Positions 1 to 9,920 are shown, counted from the first letter of the stretch. The stretch: 64,000 bases of DNA from Chryseobacterium antibioticum (GCF_012927325.1 NZ_JABBGI010000010.1:62001-126000); one strand, 5' to 3'. Made by a program: numbers and translations. Notes: generated from the sequence alone by a model not told the origin.

Positions 1-551
1 ATTTTCACATAATTCCCTGCGGAATCTTTTCCCATATAAGCGGTACAGGCTTCATTCTCTACTTTTGCAGCAATGGCTTCAAGCATTGGCTGAAGAAGAT
101 GGAAAGCTTCCAGATCTCCTCCGGGCATAATACTAGGACCTGTTCTGGCTCCTTTTTCACCTCCGGAAACGCCCATTCCCATAAAATGCAGATTTTTTGA
201 AGCTAAATCAGCAACACGTCTGTTGGTATCTTTGAAATAAGAATTACCAGCATCAATAACGATGTCTCCTTGGCTTAAAAGCGGTGTAATGCTTTCCAGA
301 ACGGCATCTACAGGTTTTCCTGCAGGAACCATAAGTATGATTTTCCTAGGAGCTTCCAGTGCGGATACAAAATCCCCTAAAGTAGCGGTCCCTTTTACTT
401 TCATTTCTGAAGTGGCACCTTCTTGTAATTCTTTTACTTTCTCTTCATCAAGGTCAAATCCTGCGATCGAAAACCCGTTGTCAGCAATATTATAAAGAAG
501 ATTCCTCCCCATCACTCCGAGACCCACTATCCCGTAATTATATTTATCCAT
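1..551 (-). CDS. gnd: 6-phosphogluconate dehydrogenase, N-terminal part (cut by window edge)
   Basis: Catalyses NADP-dependent oxidative decarboxylation of 6-phosphogluconate to ribulose 5-phosphate in the cytosolic pentose phosphate pathway. Reading leftward from the ATG at 551 the protein opens with a Rossmann dinucleotide-binding motif (GLGVMGRNLL, about residues 10-19), then MVPAGKPVDAV and DAGNSYFKDT, and the substrate-binding signature GVSGGEKGARTGPSIMPGG. These are diagnostic of the 6PGDH N-terminal domain. The reading frame runs off the left edge, so only about 183 codons are visible. Start chosen because it directly precedes the Rossmann strand. Host housekeeping gene. Confidence 0.95.
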   Translation of the reverse strand, partial: MDKYNYGIVGLGVMGRNLLYNIADNGFSIAGFDLDEEKVKELQEGATSEMKVKGTATLGDFVSALEAPRKIILMVPAGKPVDAVLESITPLLSQGDIVIDAGNSYFKDTNRRVADLASKNLHFMGMGVSGGEKGARTGPSIMPGGDLEAFHLLQPMLEAIAAKVENEACTAYMGKDSAGNYVK

Positions 552-1019
552 TTTTATTGATATTTATATGAATTCTATTTTACGGAGTATAAAATTACGT
601 AAATGCTAATGAGTAAAAAAATAAAAGGATGGAAAAAATTACCAACCTTTTCATATATCATTCATTTATAGACCAATAGTACACCATCGTTTTTTGCAAT
701 ATCTGCGATTGCTATTTTTTTAGTACATTTTTTCCTGACACCTCCTCTGCAGGACTATAAAAATGATTAACAAAGAATACGAAAGATAATAACCAGATAT
801 ATTAAATTTTATATCAAATAATTATATGAGGAAAAATCAGATTGATTTAAGCGTTTAACATGTACTAATCAGGAAACTCAAATTCCCATTCAATATTTCC
901 CAAAATAACACCGAAGCTTTATAATAATAATATGTTTTTAATTCCAATTATATAAAATAAACAGTATACAACATTTAGTACAAATACCTACTTTTGCAAT
1001 TCAGTGTAAAAAAACAAAA
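552..1019. other. Intergenic region, divergent promoters
   Basis: This 468-bp AT-rich stretch separates leftward gnd from the rightward duplicated regulator gene. I see no convincing gene in it. The right end (from about 870) belongs to the duplicated unit that recurs at about 2585-2733, including the promoter described separately. The left part should hold the gnd promoter, but I could not identify it with confidence. Confidence 0.5.
989..996 (+). promoter_or_regulatory. -7 promoter box (TACTTTTG) of first TPR/HTH regulator
   Basis: The sequence TACTTTTG matches the Bacteroidota -7 consensus TAnnTTTG and lies 23 bp before the ATG at 1020. The same position before the duplicate gene carries TAATTTTG (2704-2711), so the box is conserved between copies. 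No perfect -33 TTG is visible. Confidence 0.55.
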
Positions 1020-2528
1020 ATGTATAAAAAAAAATATTGGTTTATTTTCTGCTTTTTCCTATTTCAATTTTTCTACCCGCAACAGCAAGAAATTGAAAGA
1101 ATTAATTTTCTTTTACAGCGATCGGATGAATACGCCTTAAAAGATGACCTAAAATCAATGCAGCTTGCCAAAAAAGCCAGCTCAATTGCTGAACGGACCG
1201 GGAATTCATTAAAAATTGCTGAAACGTACTTGTATATGGCTAAGTGTTTAGAACATTTGAACTCTCACAAAGAAAGTCTTGATTATATTGAAAAAGGATT
1301 AAGACTGAAAGCAACAGTCAATAATGATTTGTTAAAGGCAGCTTTTAAGGAAATAAAGGCAGCCAATTATCGTGTACTAGGTTTAGAAGATCAGGAACTT
1401 CAAGAATATTTTGAAATCATCAACTTGCTTTCAAAGAAGGAAAATTTAAATTCCAAACTATCATTTTCAAGAACTTTAAATTCCAAACTTTTATTTTCAA
1501 GAACCAATGCAAGAATCGCTAATTTTTATTTGGATAAAAAAAATTATGATGAAGCAACTCAATTTATAAATAATTCAATACGTATACATGAAACATTTAA
1601 TCACCAAAATAATTGGGATGGTATATCCGATATCTATCTCGTAAAGGGGTACATTTACTTGGGGGACAAAAAAGAAGATTCTGCGTACATCTATTTTAAT
1701 AAAGCGTACAATATATTGGAGAAAGAAAATCAATGTAAATATCAAACATTTTATGCTATTGCGGAATATTATTTAACAAAAAAAGAGTATCAAAAAGCTT
1801 TGGATTGTTTTATAAAATCTTTAGATGAAATGAAAAAGTTTAAAGTGGTTGACATTCTTTCTTCTAGTGACATTAATAAACAAATATCTGAAACATATCG
1901 TATTATTGGCGATAAAGAGAAAGAAAAAATATACCTTGAAGAATACTACAAAGAAGAAAAAAAATTTAGAGAGTCAAAAAAGGTAAATATCCAGGCTGTT
2001 GTTAATTCTATTTTGAATGAAAAAAATGAAGATTTAAAATACAACAAACAACAAAATTATTGGATCATTTTTTCTATTATAGCCTTTGCGTTTGTGATAT
2101 TTGCTCTTTTTTACTTTAAGTATTACAAAAGCAAAGAAAAACAAGTGAAGGAAAACAAAATTCATATTCAGGAAAAAGAATCAGAAATTATTGAGAAAAA
2201 TAAGTATACTATTGAACTTGAACAAAAACTCCAGGTATCCCTAGAAGAAGTCATAGAAGAAGCCAAAAAAAGCAGCCCTGTTTTTTTTGAGAAATTTCAG
2301 TCTTTATACCCAGATTTCCAACATAGATTATTAGATATCAATAGTAGCCTGACACCTGGTGAACTTATACTTCTAGCCTATGTATACCTTAACTTTTCTT
2401 CAAAAGAAATTGCAGATTATACCTTCAGATCATTCCGTACTATACAGACCCGGAAATACACATTAAGAAAAAAGCTTGGTCTGCAAACCAATGAGGATTT
2501 ATATATATGGCTGAAATCTGTCTGCTAA
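1020..2528 (+). CDS. TPR-repeat transmembrane regulator with C-terminal LuxR-like HTH (copy 1)
   Basis: Predicted one-component membrane regulator of 502 aa. It has an N-terminal hydrophobic signal segment (about residues 5-20), a periplasmic region of tetratricopeptide-like helices (about 25-330), one membrane span (about 347-368, YWIIFSIIAFAFVIFALFYF), a coiled coil, and a C-terminal helix-turn-helix of LuxR/GerE type (SSKEIADYTFRSFRTIQTR, LRKKLGL). The topology suggests sensing outside and DNA binding inside; the signal is unknown. It is followed by a close paralogue in the same orientation. This copy carries an extra tandem-duplicated 10-codon unit around 1442-1503 and one additional codon, accounting for its 11-residue excess over copy 2. 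Target genes are unknown; the downstream secreted protein is a candidate. Confidence 0.8.
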   Translation: MYKKKYWFIFCFFLFQFFYPQQQEIERINFLLQRSDEYALKDDLKSMQLAKKASSIAERTGNSLKIAETYLYMAKCLEHLNSHKESLDYIEKGLRLKATVNNDLLKAAFKEIKAANYRVLGLEDQELQEYFEIINLLSKKENLNSKLSFSRTLNSKLLFSRTNARIANFYLDKKNYDEATQFINNSIRIHETFNHQNNWDGISDIYLVKGYIYLGDKKEDSAYIYFNKAYNILEKENQCKYQTFYAIAEYYLTKKEYQKALDCFIKSLDEMKKFKVVDILSSSDINKQISETYRIIGDKEKEKIYLEEYYKEEKKFRESKKVNIQAVVNSILNEKNEDLKYNKQQNYWIIFSIIAFAFVIFALFYFKYYKSKEKQVKENKIHIQEKESEIIEKNKYTIELEQKLQVSLEEVIEEAKKSSPVFFEKFQSLYPDFQHRLLDINSSLTPGELILLAYVYLNFSSKEIADYTFRSFRTIQTRKYTLRKKLGLQTNEDLYIWLKSVC

Positions 2529-2703
2529 ATTCTTCTGGAGATAAATATTTAGGTATAAAAGCAGTCAAAGATATTTGGATGTAATACGGAAACTCAAATT
2601 CCCATTCAATATTTCCCAAAATAACACCAAAGCTTTATAATAATAACATGTTTTAATTCCAATTGTATAAAATAAACAATATATAACATTTAGTGCAAAT
2701 ACC

Positions 2704-2711
2704 TAATTTTG
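2704..2711 (+). promoter_or_regulatory. -7 promoter box (TAATTTTG) of second TPR/HTH regulator
   Basis: TAATTTTG matches TAnnTTTG and lies 22 bp before the ATG at 2734, aligned with the box of the first copy. About 140 bp of upstream DNA are nearly identical between the two copies, so both genes probably respond to the same signal. Confidence 0.55.
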
Positions 2712-2733
2712 CAATTCAGTACAAAAAAACAAA

Positions 2734-4209
2734 ATGTGTAAAAAAAAATATTGGTTTATTTTCTGCTTTTTCCTATTTCCATTTTTCTTCCCGCAACAGG
2801 AAGAAATTGAAAGAATTGATTTTCTTTTACAGCAATCAGATGAATACGCACTAAAAGATGACCTGAAATCAATGAAGTTTGCCAAAAAAGCCAGCTTGAT
2901 CGCTGAACGGATCGGCAATTCATTTAAAATTGCTGAAACGTACTTGTATATGGCTAAATGTTTGGACCAGCTGGACTATCACAAAGAGAGTCTTGCTTAC
3001 ATTGATAAAGGATTAGGAATGAAAGCAACAGCTAATAATGATTGGTTAAAGGCATCTTTTAAGGAAATAAAGGCCGCCAATTATGGAGTACTGGGTTTCG
3101 ACGATCAGGAACTCCAAGAATATTTTGAAATCATCAATTTAACTTCAAAGAAAAAAGATTTTGATTCCAAACTGTTATTTTCAAGAACCAATGCAAGAAT
3201 TGCTACTGTTTATTTATATAAAAAAAAATATGATGAAGCAACTCAATTTATAAATAATGCAATACGTGTACAAAAAACATTTAATCACCAAAATTGGGAG
3301 GGCCTAGCCGATATTTATACCATAAAAGGTTACGTTGATCTGGAGAATAAAAAAGAAGATTCTGCCTACCTATATTTTAATAAAGCGTGCATTGTACTGG
3401 AAAAAGAAAATCGCAGCAAGCATCAGCTTCTTTCCGTTCTGGCGGAATATTACGCAACAAAAAAAGAGTATAAAAAAGCCTTGGATTGTTTTATACAATC
3501 TTTAGATGAAATGAAAAAGTTTAAAGTGGTTGACATTTATACTTCTAGTGATATTAATAGACGAATATCTGAAGTATATGGTATCATTGGTGATAAAAAG
3601 AACGAAAAAATATACCTTGAAGAATACTACAAACAAAAGGAAAAATTTGACCAATCAAAAAAAATAGATATCCAGTCTGCCGTTAATTCTATTTTGAATG
3701 AAAAGAATGAAGATTTAAGGTATAGCAAACAACAAAATTATTGGATCATTATTTCTATTATAGCCTTTGCGCTTGTGATATTTGCTCTTTTTTACTTTAA
3801 GTATTACAAAAGCAAAGAAAAACAAGTGAAGGAGAACGAAATTCATATTCAGCAAAAAGAGTCAGAAATTATTGAGAAAAATAAGTATACTATTGAACTT
3901 GAACAAAAACTCCAGGTATCCCTGGAAGAAGTAATAGAAGAAGCCAAAAAAAGCAGCCCTGTTTTTTTTGAGAAATTTCAGTCTTTATATCCAGATTTCC
4001 AACATAGATTATTAGAGATCAACAGTAGCCTGACACCTGGTGAACTTATACTTCTGGCCTATGTATACCTTAACTTTTCTTCAAAAGAAATTGCTGATTA
4101 TACCTTCAGATCATTCCGTACTATACAGACCCGGAAATACACATTAAGAAAAAAGCTTGGTCTGCAAACCAATGAGGATTTATATATATGGCTGAAATCT
4201 GTCTGCTAA
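2734..4209 (+). CDS. TPR-repeat transmembrane regulator with C-terminal LuxR-like HTH (copy 2)
   Basis: 491-aa paralogue of the preceding gene with the same order: signal segment, TPR helices, one membrane span (about 336-357), coiled coil and C-terminal LuxR-like HTH. The last 150 residues, covering membrane span and HTH, are almost identical to copy 1, while the periplasmic TPR part has diverged more (for example LEHLNSHKE versus LDQLDYHKE). This pattern fits a recent tandem duplication with divergence of the sensing half and conservation, or gene conversion, of the DNA-binding half. The two proteins probably bind the same sites. Confidence 0.8.
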   Translation: MCKKKYWFIFCFFLFPFFFPQQEEIERIDFLLQQSDEYALKDDLKSMKFAKKASLIAERIGNSFKIAETYLYMAKCLDQLDYHKESLAYIDKGLGMKATANNDWLKASFKEIKAANYGVLGFDDQELQEYFEIINLTSKKKDFDSKLLFSRTNARIATVYLYKKKYDEATQFINNAIRVQKTFNHQNWEGLADIYTIKGYVDLENKKEDSAYLYFNKACIVLEKENRSKHQLLSVLAEYYATKKEYKKALDCFIQSLDEMKKFKVVDIYTSSDINRRISEVYGIIGDKKNEKIYLEEYYKQKEKFDQSKKIDIQSAVNSILNEKNEDLRYSKQQNYWIIISIIAFALVIFALFYFKYYKSKEKQVKENEIHIQQKESEIIEKNKYTIELEQKLQVSLEEVIEEAKKSSPVFFEKFQSLYPDFQHRLLEINSSLTPGELILLAYVYLNFSSKEIADYTFRSFRTIQTRKYTLRKKLGLQTNEDLYIWLKSVC

Positions 4210-4428
4210 ATTCTTCTGGAGAGAATATTTAGGCATAAATAGCAGTTAAAGATCTTTGGATATGATACGTAATCTATACGTAGCCTGTGTATTTTCGAAG
4301 TCTATACATAATCAGTTCATACTGATTTACAATAGTTTACACCAAAAGTACTTATTACGTATCTATTTCTATTTCTAGCTTTAGCTTTTTTTGTCTCTTT
4401 GCATAAGGACAAAAAAACTTGAAAAAAA

Positions 4429-5754
4429 ATGAAGAAAAAAATCTTACCCATCATTGCTATTCTTTTCAGCAGCATGGCTTACTCTCAGGTTGGGATTAAT
4501 ACTGCAACTCCCAAAAGTACTTTAGATATTACCGCAAAAAATGCAACTGGTTCTTCTTCTCTTACAGATGGATTACTCATTCCACGTATAGACAGGCAAA
4601 GGGCACAAAGCATGATATCTGTAGAACCTTCAACATTAATTTACATCAATGATGTAGCTACAGGAAGTGCTGCAGGACAAACATCAATTGTTGACAGTAT
4701 AGGGTTTTATTACTTTGACGGAACTACAAGTAAATGGACAAAACTAAATAATAGCTCTATAGGCGACCCTACTCCTGATGCCTTCATTGACGATCCGGCT
4801 AATACTATGGTAAAATTAGGGGCAACCTCTACAGGTTTAACAAGAGCTGTGAATTCTGATTTTGTGGTAAAAGACAATGGCAATGTTGGAATTGGAACAT
4901 CTGATCCCAACGAACGACTGCATGTAATCGGGAATGGATATGTATCAGAGAAATTGGGTGTAAACGCTACCAGAGATGCAGGATTGGCTGTTAAAAATAC
5001 AACACCATCTGAACCTATAATGAGGCTTGCAGATACTGATAACATTAATAAGGTTGTGGTTACTAATGACGGAGATATGGGAATAGGCACCTCTAATCCT
5101 ACAGGGAAACTGGAAATAAGCAGTACAAACTCCGGTTTGGTTTTGCCAAGACTTACTAATAGCCAAAGAGATGTTATTCCTGTAAATAGAGCACATGTTG
5201 GAACTGTAATTTACAATACAAGTGCAAACAAAATACAAGTTAATATAGGGACTGATGCCAATAGAGTCTGGACCAGCCTGGATACATCAAGTAGCACGAT
5301 CAACACAACTACTGCCTTTCAAACAGCCAGTATGCAAACAATTAATAACAGCGCCGGAGATGTTCCTATCCGCTTTGAAAATGTAATATTTAATAATATG
5401 CCAGCAGGATTTGTAACCAAACAAAGCAATAATACTACGGTCAACTTAGCAGCAGGTAAAAGTTACAGAATAGATGTCAATATGGGAAGGATATCGACGA
5501 ATACGCCACAACATACTTGGTGTACCATTAATGATTTAAATAACCCTTCCGCGCTCGCATCTGTATCAATATTACCCAACAACCAAACATCTTCTAATTG
5601 GAACTCATTTAATACAATGCAGGCCTATATAACTGTAGAGAATTCTGAAACACTGGGACGGAATATTAATGTAAAATGTGCAAAAACAGGCAGTGGTACA
5701 GTAAGTATTTTTGATGGAATACCTGCCACTTGGACAGTAACAATTATGAATTAA
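4429..5754 (+). CDS. Secreted repeat protein of Flavobacteriia (function unknown)
   Basis: 441 aa with a clear signal peptide (residues 1-19, cleavage after MAYS). The mature protein begins with QVGINTATPKSTLDI and repeats the motif VGIGTSDPNERLHV / MGIGTSNPTGKLEI, a pattern found in many large secreted Bacteroidota proteins that resembles phage tail-fibre shaft repeats. No enzymatic motif is visible. The C-terminal 140 residues look like a beta-sandwich domain (NNTTVNLAAGKSYRIDV). It follows the two TPR/HTH regulators by 219 bp and could be their target, which is inference only. Probably cell-surface or secreted. Confidence 0.7.
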   Translation: MKKKILPIIAILFSSMAYSQVGINTATPKSTLDITAKNATGSSSLTDGLLIPRIDRQRAQSMISVEPSTLIYINDVATGSAAGQTSIVDSIGFYYFDGTTSKWTKLNNSSIGDPTPDAFIDDPANTMVKLGATSTGLTRAVNSDFVVKDNGNVGIGTSDPNERLHVIGNGYVSEKLGVNATRDAGLAVKNTTPSEPIMRLADTDNINKVVVTNDGDMGIGTSNPTGKLEISSTNSGLVLPRLTNSQRDVIPVNRAHVGTVIYNTSANKIQVNIGTDANRVWTSLDTSSSTINTTTAFQTASMQTINNSAGDVPIRFENVIFNNMPAGFVTKQSNNTTVNLAAGKSYRIDVNMGRISTNTPQHTWCTINDLNNPSALASVSILPNNQTSSNWNSFNTMQAYITVENSETLGRNINVKCAKTGSGTVSIFDGIPATWTVTIMN

Positions 5755-6381
5755 TTGATGACCATTAGCAAAATACAACTAAGATACCCACACACCATTA
5801 ATATATCATTTCCACTATCTCAATTCTGGAAATATGTAGTCCTTGCTTATAACCCAACCAGATTCAGCTATATGCACTGCTGATTAATCTGCCTGGAGCA
5901 GAAATGAGGGCTGCCTTAAAGAACGATATAGATTAGATTCTAAACACACAAACAAATGATAATAGTAGTTTATTCAAAACCATCATATTAATTTCCCTTC
6001 TTTTATAATCAATCACTTTTAAATCTCTCCTGTATTCAGGAGGGATTTTTTGCATTAATTTATTTAAGGCACTTAAAATCGGAATAAAGCATGCGAGAAG
6101 TCAACTATCACTCATAGAAATAGCCAACGGCTTTTTTCAGAAGACTTTGTTCCTCCCTGTAGTCGTTAAAAAAAAATCCTTTCTTCAATAATAAGCATAG
6201 TGAAAAAATGAGGTAATAAATAAAAAAATATACAATATTCAGACCTATGCATTTCGTTAAATAACTAATTTGTCTATTATATGGGGTCTCTGGGGTGACA
6301 TTTATTTCCCAGCTTCCAGGTTTTATTTCAAATCAGTTATTTTTTGAATAACTCGAATTTTCTGAATTGTTATTATCATCA
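5755..6381. other. 627-bp intergenic region with one terminator
   Basis: AT-rich region between convergent genes (secreted protein to the left, methyltransferase-like gene to the right). Apart from the terminator at 6021-6050 and a weak AT-only hairpin near 6333-6351 I see no gene, RNA or repeat. A decayed gene cannot be excluded. Confidence 0.5.
6021..6050 (+). terminator. Rho-independent terminator
   Basis: A 12-bp stem (AAATCTCTCCTG, loop TATT, CAGGAGGGATTT, one G-T pair) is followed directly by a T run. It lies about 270 bp downstream of the secreted protein gene and is the first strong terminator in its direction. Confidence 0.8.
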
Positions 6382-7083
6382 TCATGAAATTTTCTTCCAA
6401 AAATTCAATAATCCATTACAGGCAGTACCCGTTAAATCAAAACTGCTTGGAATTTCGTCCCATTTACTCCAATAAGTCGCTAACCGTGTCCCTACAGGAG
6501 TTTTATCAAGCTGTTCTTTTACGTAATCTGAATAATCATAATATAAATCCCTGTCCGTAGGCACCGTATCATCAATTAAACATGAAGTATCTATATTTTC
6601 ATAAAAAGAATTGAAAAAGTAGAATGCATCATAATCCGAAAAAGAAATTTTGTTGATATTGGAATGTATAAATTCTACATTCGTAATTTTATGCCTGTTC
6701 GCTATTTTTTTTGATATTTTAGTAAGAGCCGCTCTTTGCTCGACTCCAAAAAACATTCCCTTTGTAGAAGCTGCTCCCACCAGACAAAACTTTCCGGCAC
6801 CAGCACCAATATCCAGTACTTTACTATTAGGCTCTTCGGCGAGGTATTCGGCTGCCATTCTGGCAACAGCAATAGGCGTCCAGTGGCGGTTTGCCAATTC
6901 TCTTATATGATTTGGGTAAAGTTCATTAAAAGTACTGTCTTTAACATCAATATTTAATTTGAGTTGTTCAAAAATCATTGGGTACGTTATATAATCTTCA
7001 TAATTTAAGAAATTAATAGCAGATATGATCTTTTTTTTGATCAAACGGTGCGCCGAAGAAACGAAGGGGAAACTTTGGTGCAT
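6382..7083 (-). CDS. Class I SAM-dependent methyltransferase-like protein
   Basis: 233 aa. The Rossmann motif I VLDIGAGAGKFC (about residues 88-99) followed by an acidic strand end (GVEQR) and a motif IV-like segment (YDAFYFFNSFYEN) identifies the class I methyltransferase fold; the methyl acceptor is unknown. It lies 27 bp downstream of the Omp85-like gene in the same orientation and is probably cotranscribed with it. The substrate cannot be inferred. Confidence 0.65.
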   Translation of the reverse strand: MHQSFPFVSSAHRLIKKKIISAINFLNYEDYITYPMIFEQLKLNIDVKDSTFNELYPNHIRELANRHWTPIAVARMAAEYLAEEPNSKVLDIGAGAGKFCLVGAASTKGMFFGVEQRAALTKISKKIANRHKITNVEFIHSNINKISFSDYDAFYFFNSFYENIDTSCLIDDTVPTDRDLYYDYSDYVKEQLDKTPVGTRLATYWSKWDEIPSSFDLTGTACNGLLNFWKKIS

Positions 7084-7110
7084 TAAAATTTCACAAGAAT
7101 CATTTCATTA

Positions 7111-8913
7111 TCAATTTCCAAAATTCACAAAATGAGGGATATCTGTCGCGAAACTATTCATTGGTAAAATATTATTTCGGTTGCTGTTAAAATCAAAAAC
7201 TGAATTATTATCGAAAGGAACACGGGGATAATAGGTGAAAGAAATTTGAATTCTGTTGAAAACCAAAAACGGATTATTGATTAAAACTCCCACCCCTATT
7301 TTTGTGTTAGCGGTGGTTTTAAGCAATTTGTCTGCAGGCATTCCTAACCAGCCGACTGCGGCAGTTAAATACGGACTGAAATGGAAATTCTTCCATGTTT
7401 TATTCACAAAAAGCTGAAGCTGATATCTTAAAACCAATTTTTTAGTTCCTATAAAATCTGAATTGTAAACAGGAAATTCATCTGCAGCAGAAAGATTAAT
7501 TCTGTCTCTATAAGTATAATTATGCTGCGGATTTCCCAATGCTAAAGTAGGAGAAAAAAAGTGTCTTGCTTTGGCAAATTTCCAATCCATGAGATTGGTA
7601 AAATACGTTCCGTCCAAACGGAAAGACTCCCGATTTTGACTATCCTCATTAAAAAATCGTCCAAACTCAGCTTTCAGATTGAAATAACCAATCTTTATAA
7701 AATTACCATAAGACGCAGAAATGCCCGCATAAGGCCTTACTTCATTACTTCTAGATAAAGCTCCGGCAGTTAAATTAACCGAATTTCCATACGCAATATC
7801 CTCCGGTAAATCATATTGAAAAATATTCTTCTGAACCGAAAAATTTCTGCGAATAAATCCGACAGACATCAGAAAACTGCTGTAAGAACTAAAATATTGA
7901 TACTGATCTATTCCGGGACTGTCTTTATATTGGTAATTCTGAAACCTTCCTATCAAGGCAATATTACTGTTGACTCTTTCTTTAGAATCAGCTGAAACGG
8001 GAATCTGATAACCACCCCATAAGTCCTGGCTGTACACCTTGATTTGAACTTCCGGAAATTTAGTATCTGTAGCTGTCGGAAGTGCCACATTCCGCATAAA
8101 ATATTCGAAAGTAAGACCTCCGGCCCATTTCGTCAGGGGTGAGAAAAAATCTCTTCTGACATTGAAATTGATTCTTTCATTTTTCAAGAAATCACGTTCC
8201 CCCAGGATCTGAGCGTTGATATAAGAACCCCAAAGGTTATATGCGGTATAGCTTCCTAAAAGATAATCCTGCTTTTCCTTGGAATCATTTCTGTACAGCA
8301 AATTCAATTCGTGCCCTAATCCTAATACATTCTCTTCGGTAACTCCCAAACCAATCTTACTTCCTGAATAACTGACCCTAGGCTTCAGACTCCAGGAATC
8401 GAGAACTTTTACCACAACATCAATAGAATCTTTGCCGGATGTACTGTCGGAAACGCTTATATTCACTCGGTTTATAAAAGGCATTGTTCTCAGCAAACGC
8501 TCAGATTCGTAGAGCTTCTGCGCGTTATACTCCTCACCTTCCTTAAAAAGCAAATAATTATTAATAGTAGTATCTCTTGTATTCGCATGAAGATGATTGG
8601 TAAACCAGTCATACCATTTGGACTTTTCTTTTTTCTCTTTCGAACCATATCCGAAAGGGTCAATTGTTTCTATCTTGATATTTCTGATATGCTTCCCATT
8701 GTAGGTCTCTTGCGACAGTTTCTCAGTTGTTGTTCTCACCGATGCCGAATCCGCCTGTCTACGAAATATGAAACGGTGAATAAATTTGGTGACTTTCGTT
8801 TTATCTGAAAAATTCTCTATTTTATAATAAAGCGAATCTTTTTTCTCCTGTGCATTCAGAAGGGAAAAGCCACTTAAAAAGAAAATTAAAATTGCAATCA
8901 GTCTATTCATCAT
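7111..8913 (-). CDS. Omp85-family outer-membrane protein (POTRA plus beta-barrel)
   Basis: 600 aa from the ATG at 8913. This start (or the adjacent ATG at 8910) is preferred because it gives a proper signal peptide (NRLIAILIFFLSGFSLLNAQ); an upstream ATG at 9006 would bury it. After the signal comes a POTRA-like region (about 60-180, with IRNIKIETIDPFGYG and LLRTMPFINRVNISV), then a long beta-strand-rich barrel of the BamA/TamA/surface-antigen type ending in hydrophobic strands and FVNFGN. Members insert or translocate proteins or lipids at the outer membrane. The gene is far from a bam locus, so it is an accessory Omp85 rather than BamA itself. Confidence 0.75.
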   Translation of the reverse strand: MMNRLIAILIFFLSGFSLLNAQEKKDSLYYKIENFSDKTKVTKFIHRFIFRRQADSASVRTTTEKLSQETYNGKHIRNIKIETIDPFGYGSKEKKEKSKWYDWFTNHLHANTRDTTINNYLLFKEGEEYNAQKLYESERLLRTMPFINRVNISVSDSTSGKDSIDVVVKVLDSWSLKPRVSYSGSKIGLGVTEENVLGLGHELNLLYRNDSKEKQDYLLGSYTAYNLWGSYINAQILGERDFLKNERINFNVRRDFFSPLTKWAGGLTFEYFMRNVALPTATDTKFPEVQIKVYSQDLWGGYQIPVSADSKERVNSNIALIGRFQNYQYKDSPGIDQYQYFSSYSSFLMSVGFIRRNFSVQKNIFQYDLPEDIAYGNSVNLTAGALSRSNEVRPYAGISASYGNFIKIGYFNLKAEFGRFFNEDSQNRESFRLDGTYFTNLMDWKFAKARHFFSPTLALGNPQHNYTYRDRINLSAADEFPVYNSDFIGTKKLVLRYQLQLFVNKTWKNFHFSPYLTAAVGWLGMPADKLLKTTANTKIGVGVLINNPFLVFNRIQISFTYYPRVPFDNNSVFDFNSNRNNILPMNSFATDIPHFVNFGN

Positions 8914-9006
8914 AATCAAAAAATTCGATAAAGCTTTTGATATCAATTTACAAGCCAATAAGGGTAAAAAACGAGGTTTTAACGGAAAAAATAAACTATG
9001 TCCCAC

Positions 9007-9484
9007 AAAGAAAAGTATATTTTACACACTTGACTTGTGATAAAGCTGCTGAGTTCAGATCAATATATCCTTACTGTGCATTTTCAATCTCTCTTTTTCC
9101 GAAGTAAGTGAATCTCTGCCGTTCAACTTAATTTCAATATAATATTAAATAATTTTGTATCACCATCTACCTAATAATCACAAGGAAATACAAAGTTCTT
9201 TGTAGTAGATAGCTCTTCCGTAGAGAATACAGAAGTCTCTCATTTAATAAGGTTGAATAAAAAGCAGATCTATTTAATAATCAAATACTTAAAATAACAG
9301 TCAATAAAGTCGTAGTCCTACTACAATTTTTAAAATTTCACTAAAAACTGACCTTTTAGTATTGTATTTTTATCTATATTTAGTGATATAAGATGATGAA
9401 AAAAACACAAATCATGAAAAAAAAGCCTCCAATTCTGATCGGATTTCTGAGAATCATATTTCGGGCATCAACCGCGTGGTGAGG
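9007..9484. other. Intergenic region without recognised gene
   Basis: About 480 bp upstream of the Omp85-like gene. It must contain that gene's promoter. A possible 29-codon peptide (9393-9482, MMKKTQIMKKKPP...) lies in it, but nothing supports its expression. No RNA gene or repeat seen. Confidence 0.4.
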
Positions 9485-9850
9485 CTACTGAGGATTCTTT
9501 TTGTATGTGTGGAATACGTGGAAAAATAAATAGTAATAATAAGGGACATGGAGAAACGCATGAGACTTCATGAGCTTATATCTAGTAAATGTAAAAGACC
9601 AACAGAGGATTTTGGTATTCTTTCTTCGAAAGTAAGCCCAGAAGCCAATGGAGAGGTACTTTCCAGCTGAAGGTATATCCTTTAAATCAATATTTGTTAA
9701 TCGGTTGTAAGAATATTTATGATGAATCGGAACACCGTTATTATTGTTACGGTTATTGTTTAAGACATGTGTAAGCTGTCCTGCTTTGCTGTACGTGTAG
9801 GAAGTCTCACTCCTGTCTGGATAGGTCTGGCCTATTCTTCTGCCACTCAT
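9485..9850 (-). pseudogene. RHS/YD-repeat remnant
   Basis: A 121-codon frame whose first 55 residues contain RHS/YD-repeat sequence (YPDRSETSYTYSKAGQLTHV, then YSYNRLTNIDL), while the remainder (SFTFTRYKLMKSHAFLHVPY...) is low-complexity and unlike RHS. An in-frame stop lies just upstream of the ATG, so no larger RHS protein can be read. This looks like a leftover fragment of an RHS toxin-type gene beside the tRNA integration site. A translated product is unlikely to function. Confidence 0.6.
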
Positions 9851-9920
9851 ATCATGTGATTAACAATAGAATTTATTTCACTTACCTTGGCCAATCACAA
9901 AAAACAAAGCATTGAAAACA

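Noticed and set aside
4710..5238. Minus-strand frames of 97 and 126 codons opposite the secreted repeat protein
   Set aside because: Produced by the repetitive coding sequence on the other strand; no family features.
6333..6351. AGTTATT/AATAACT hairpin as terminator of the methyltransferase-like gene
   Set aside because: Only A-T pairs and no clear T run; too weak to call.
9393..9482. 29-codon peptide upstream of the RHS fragment
   Set aside because: No promoter, no family resemblance and no operon context; frequent by chance in AT-rich DNA.
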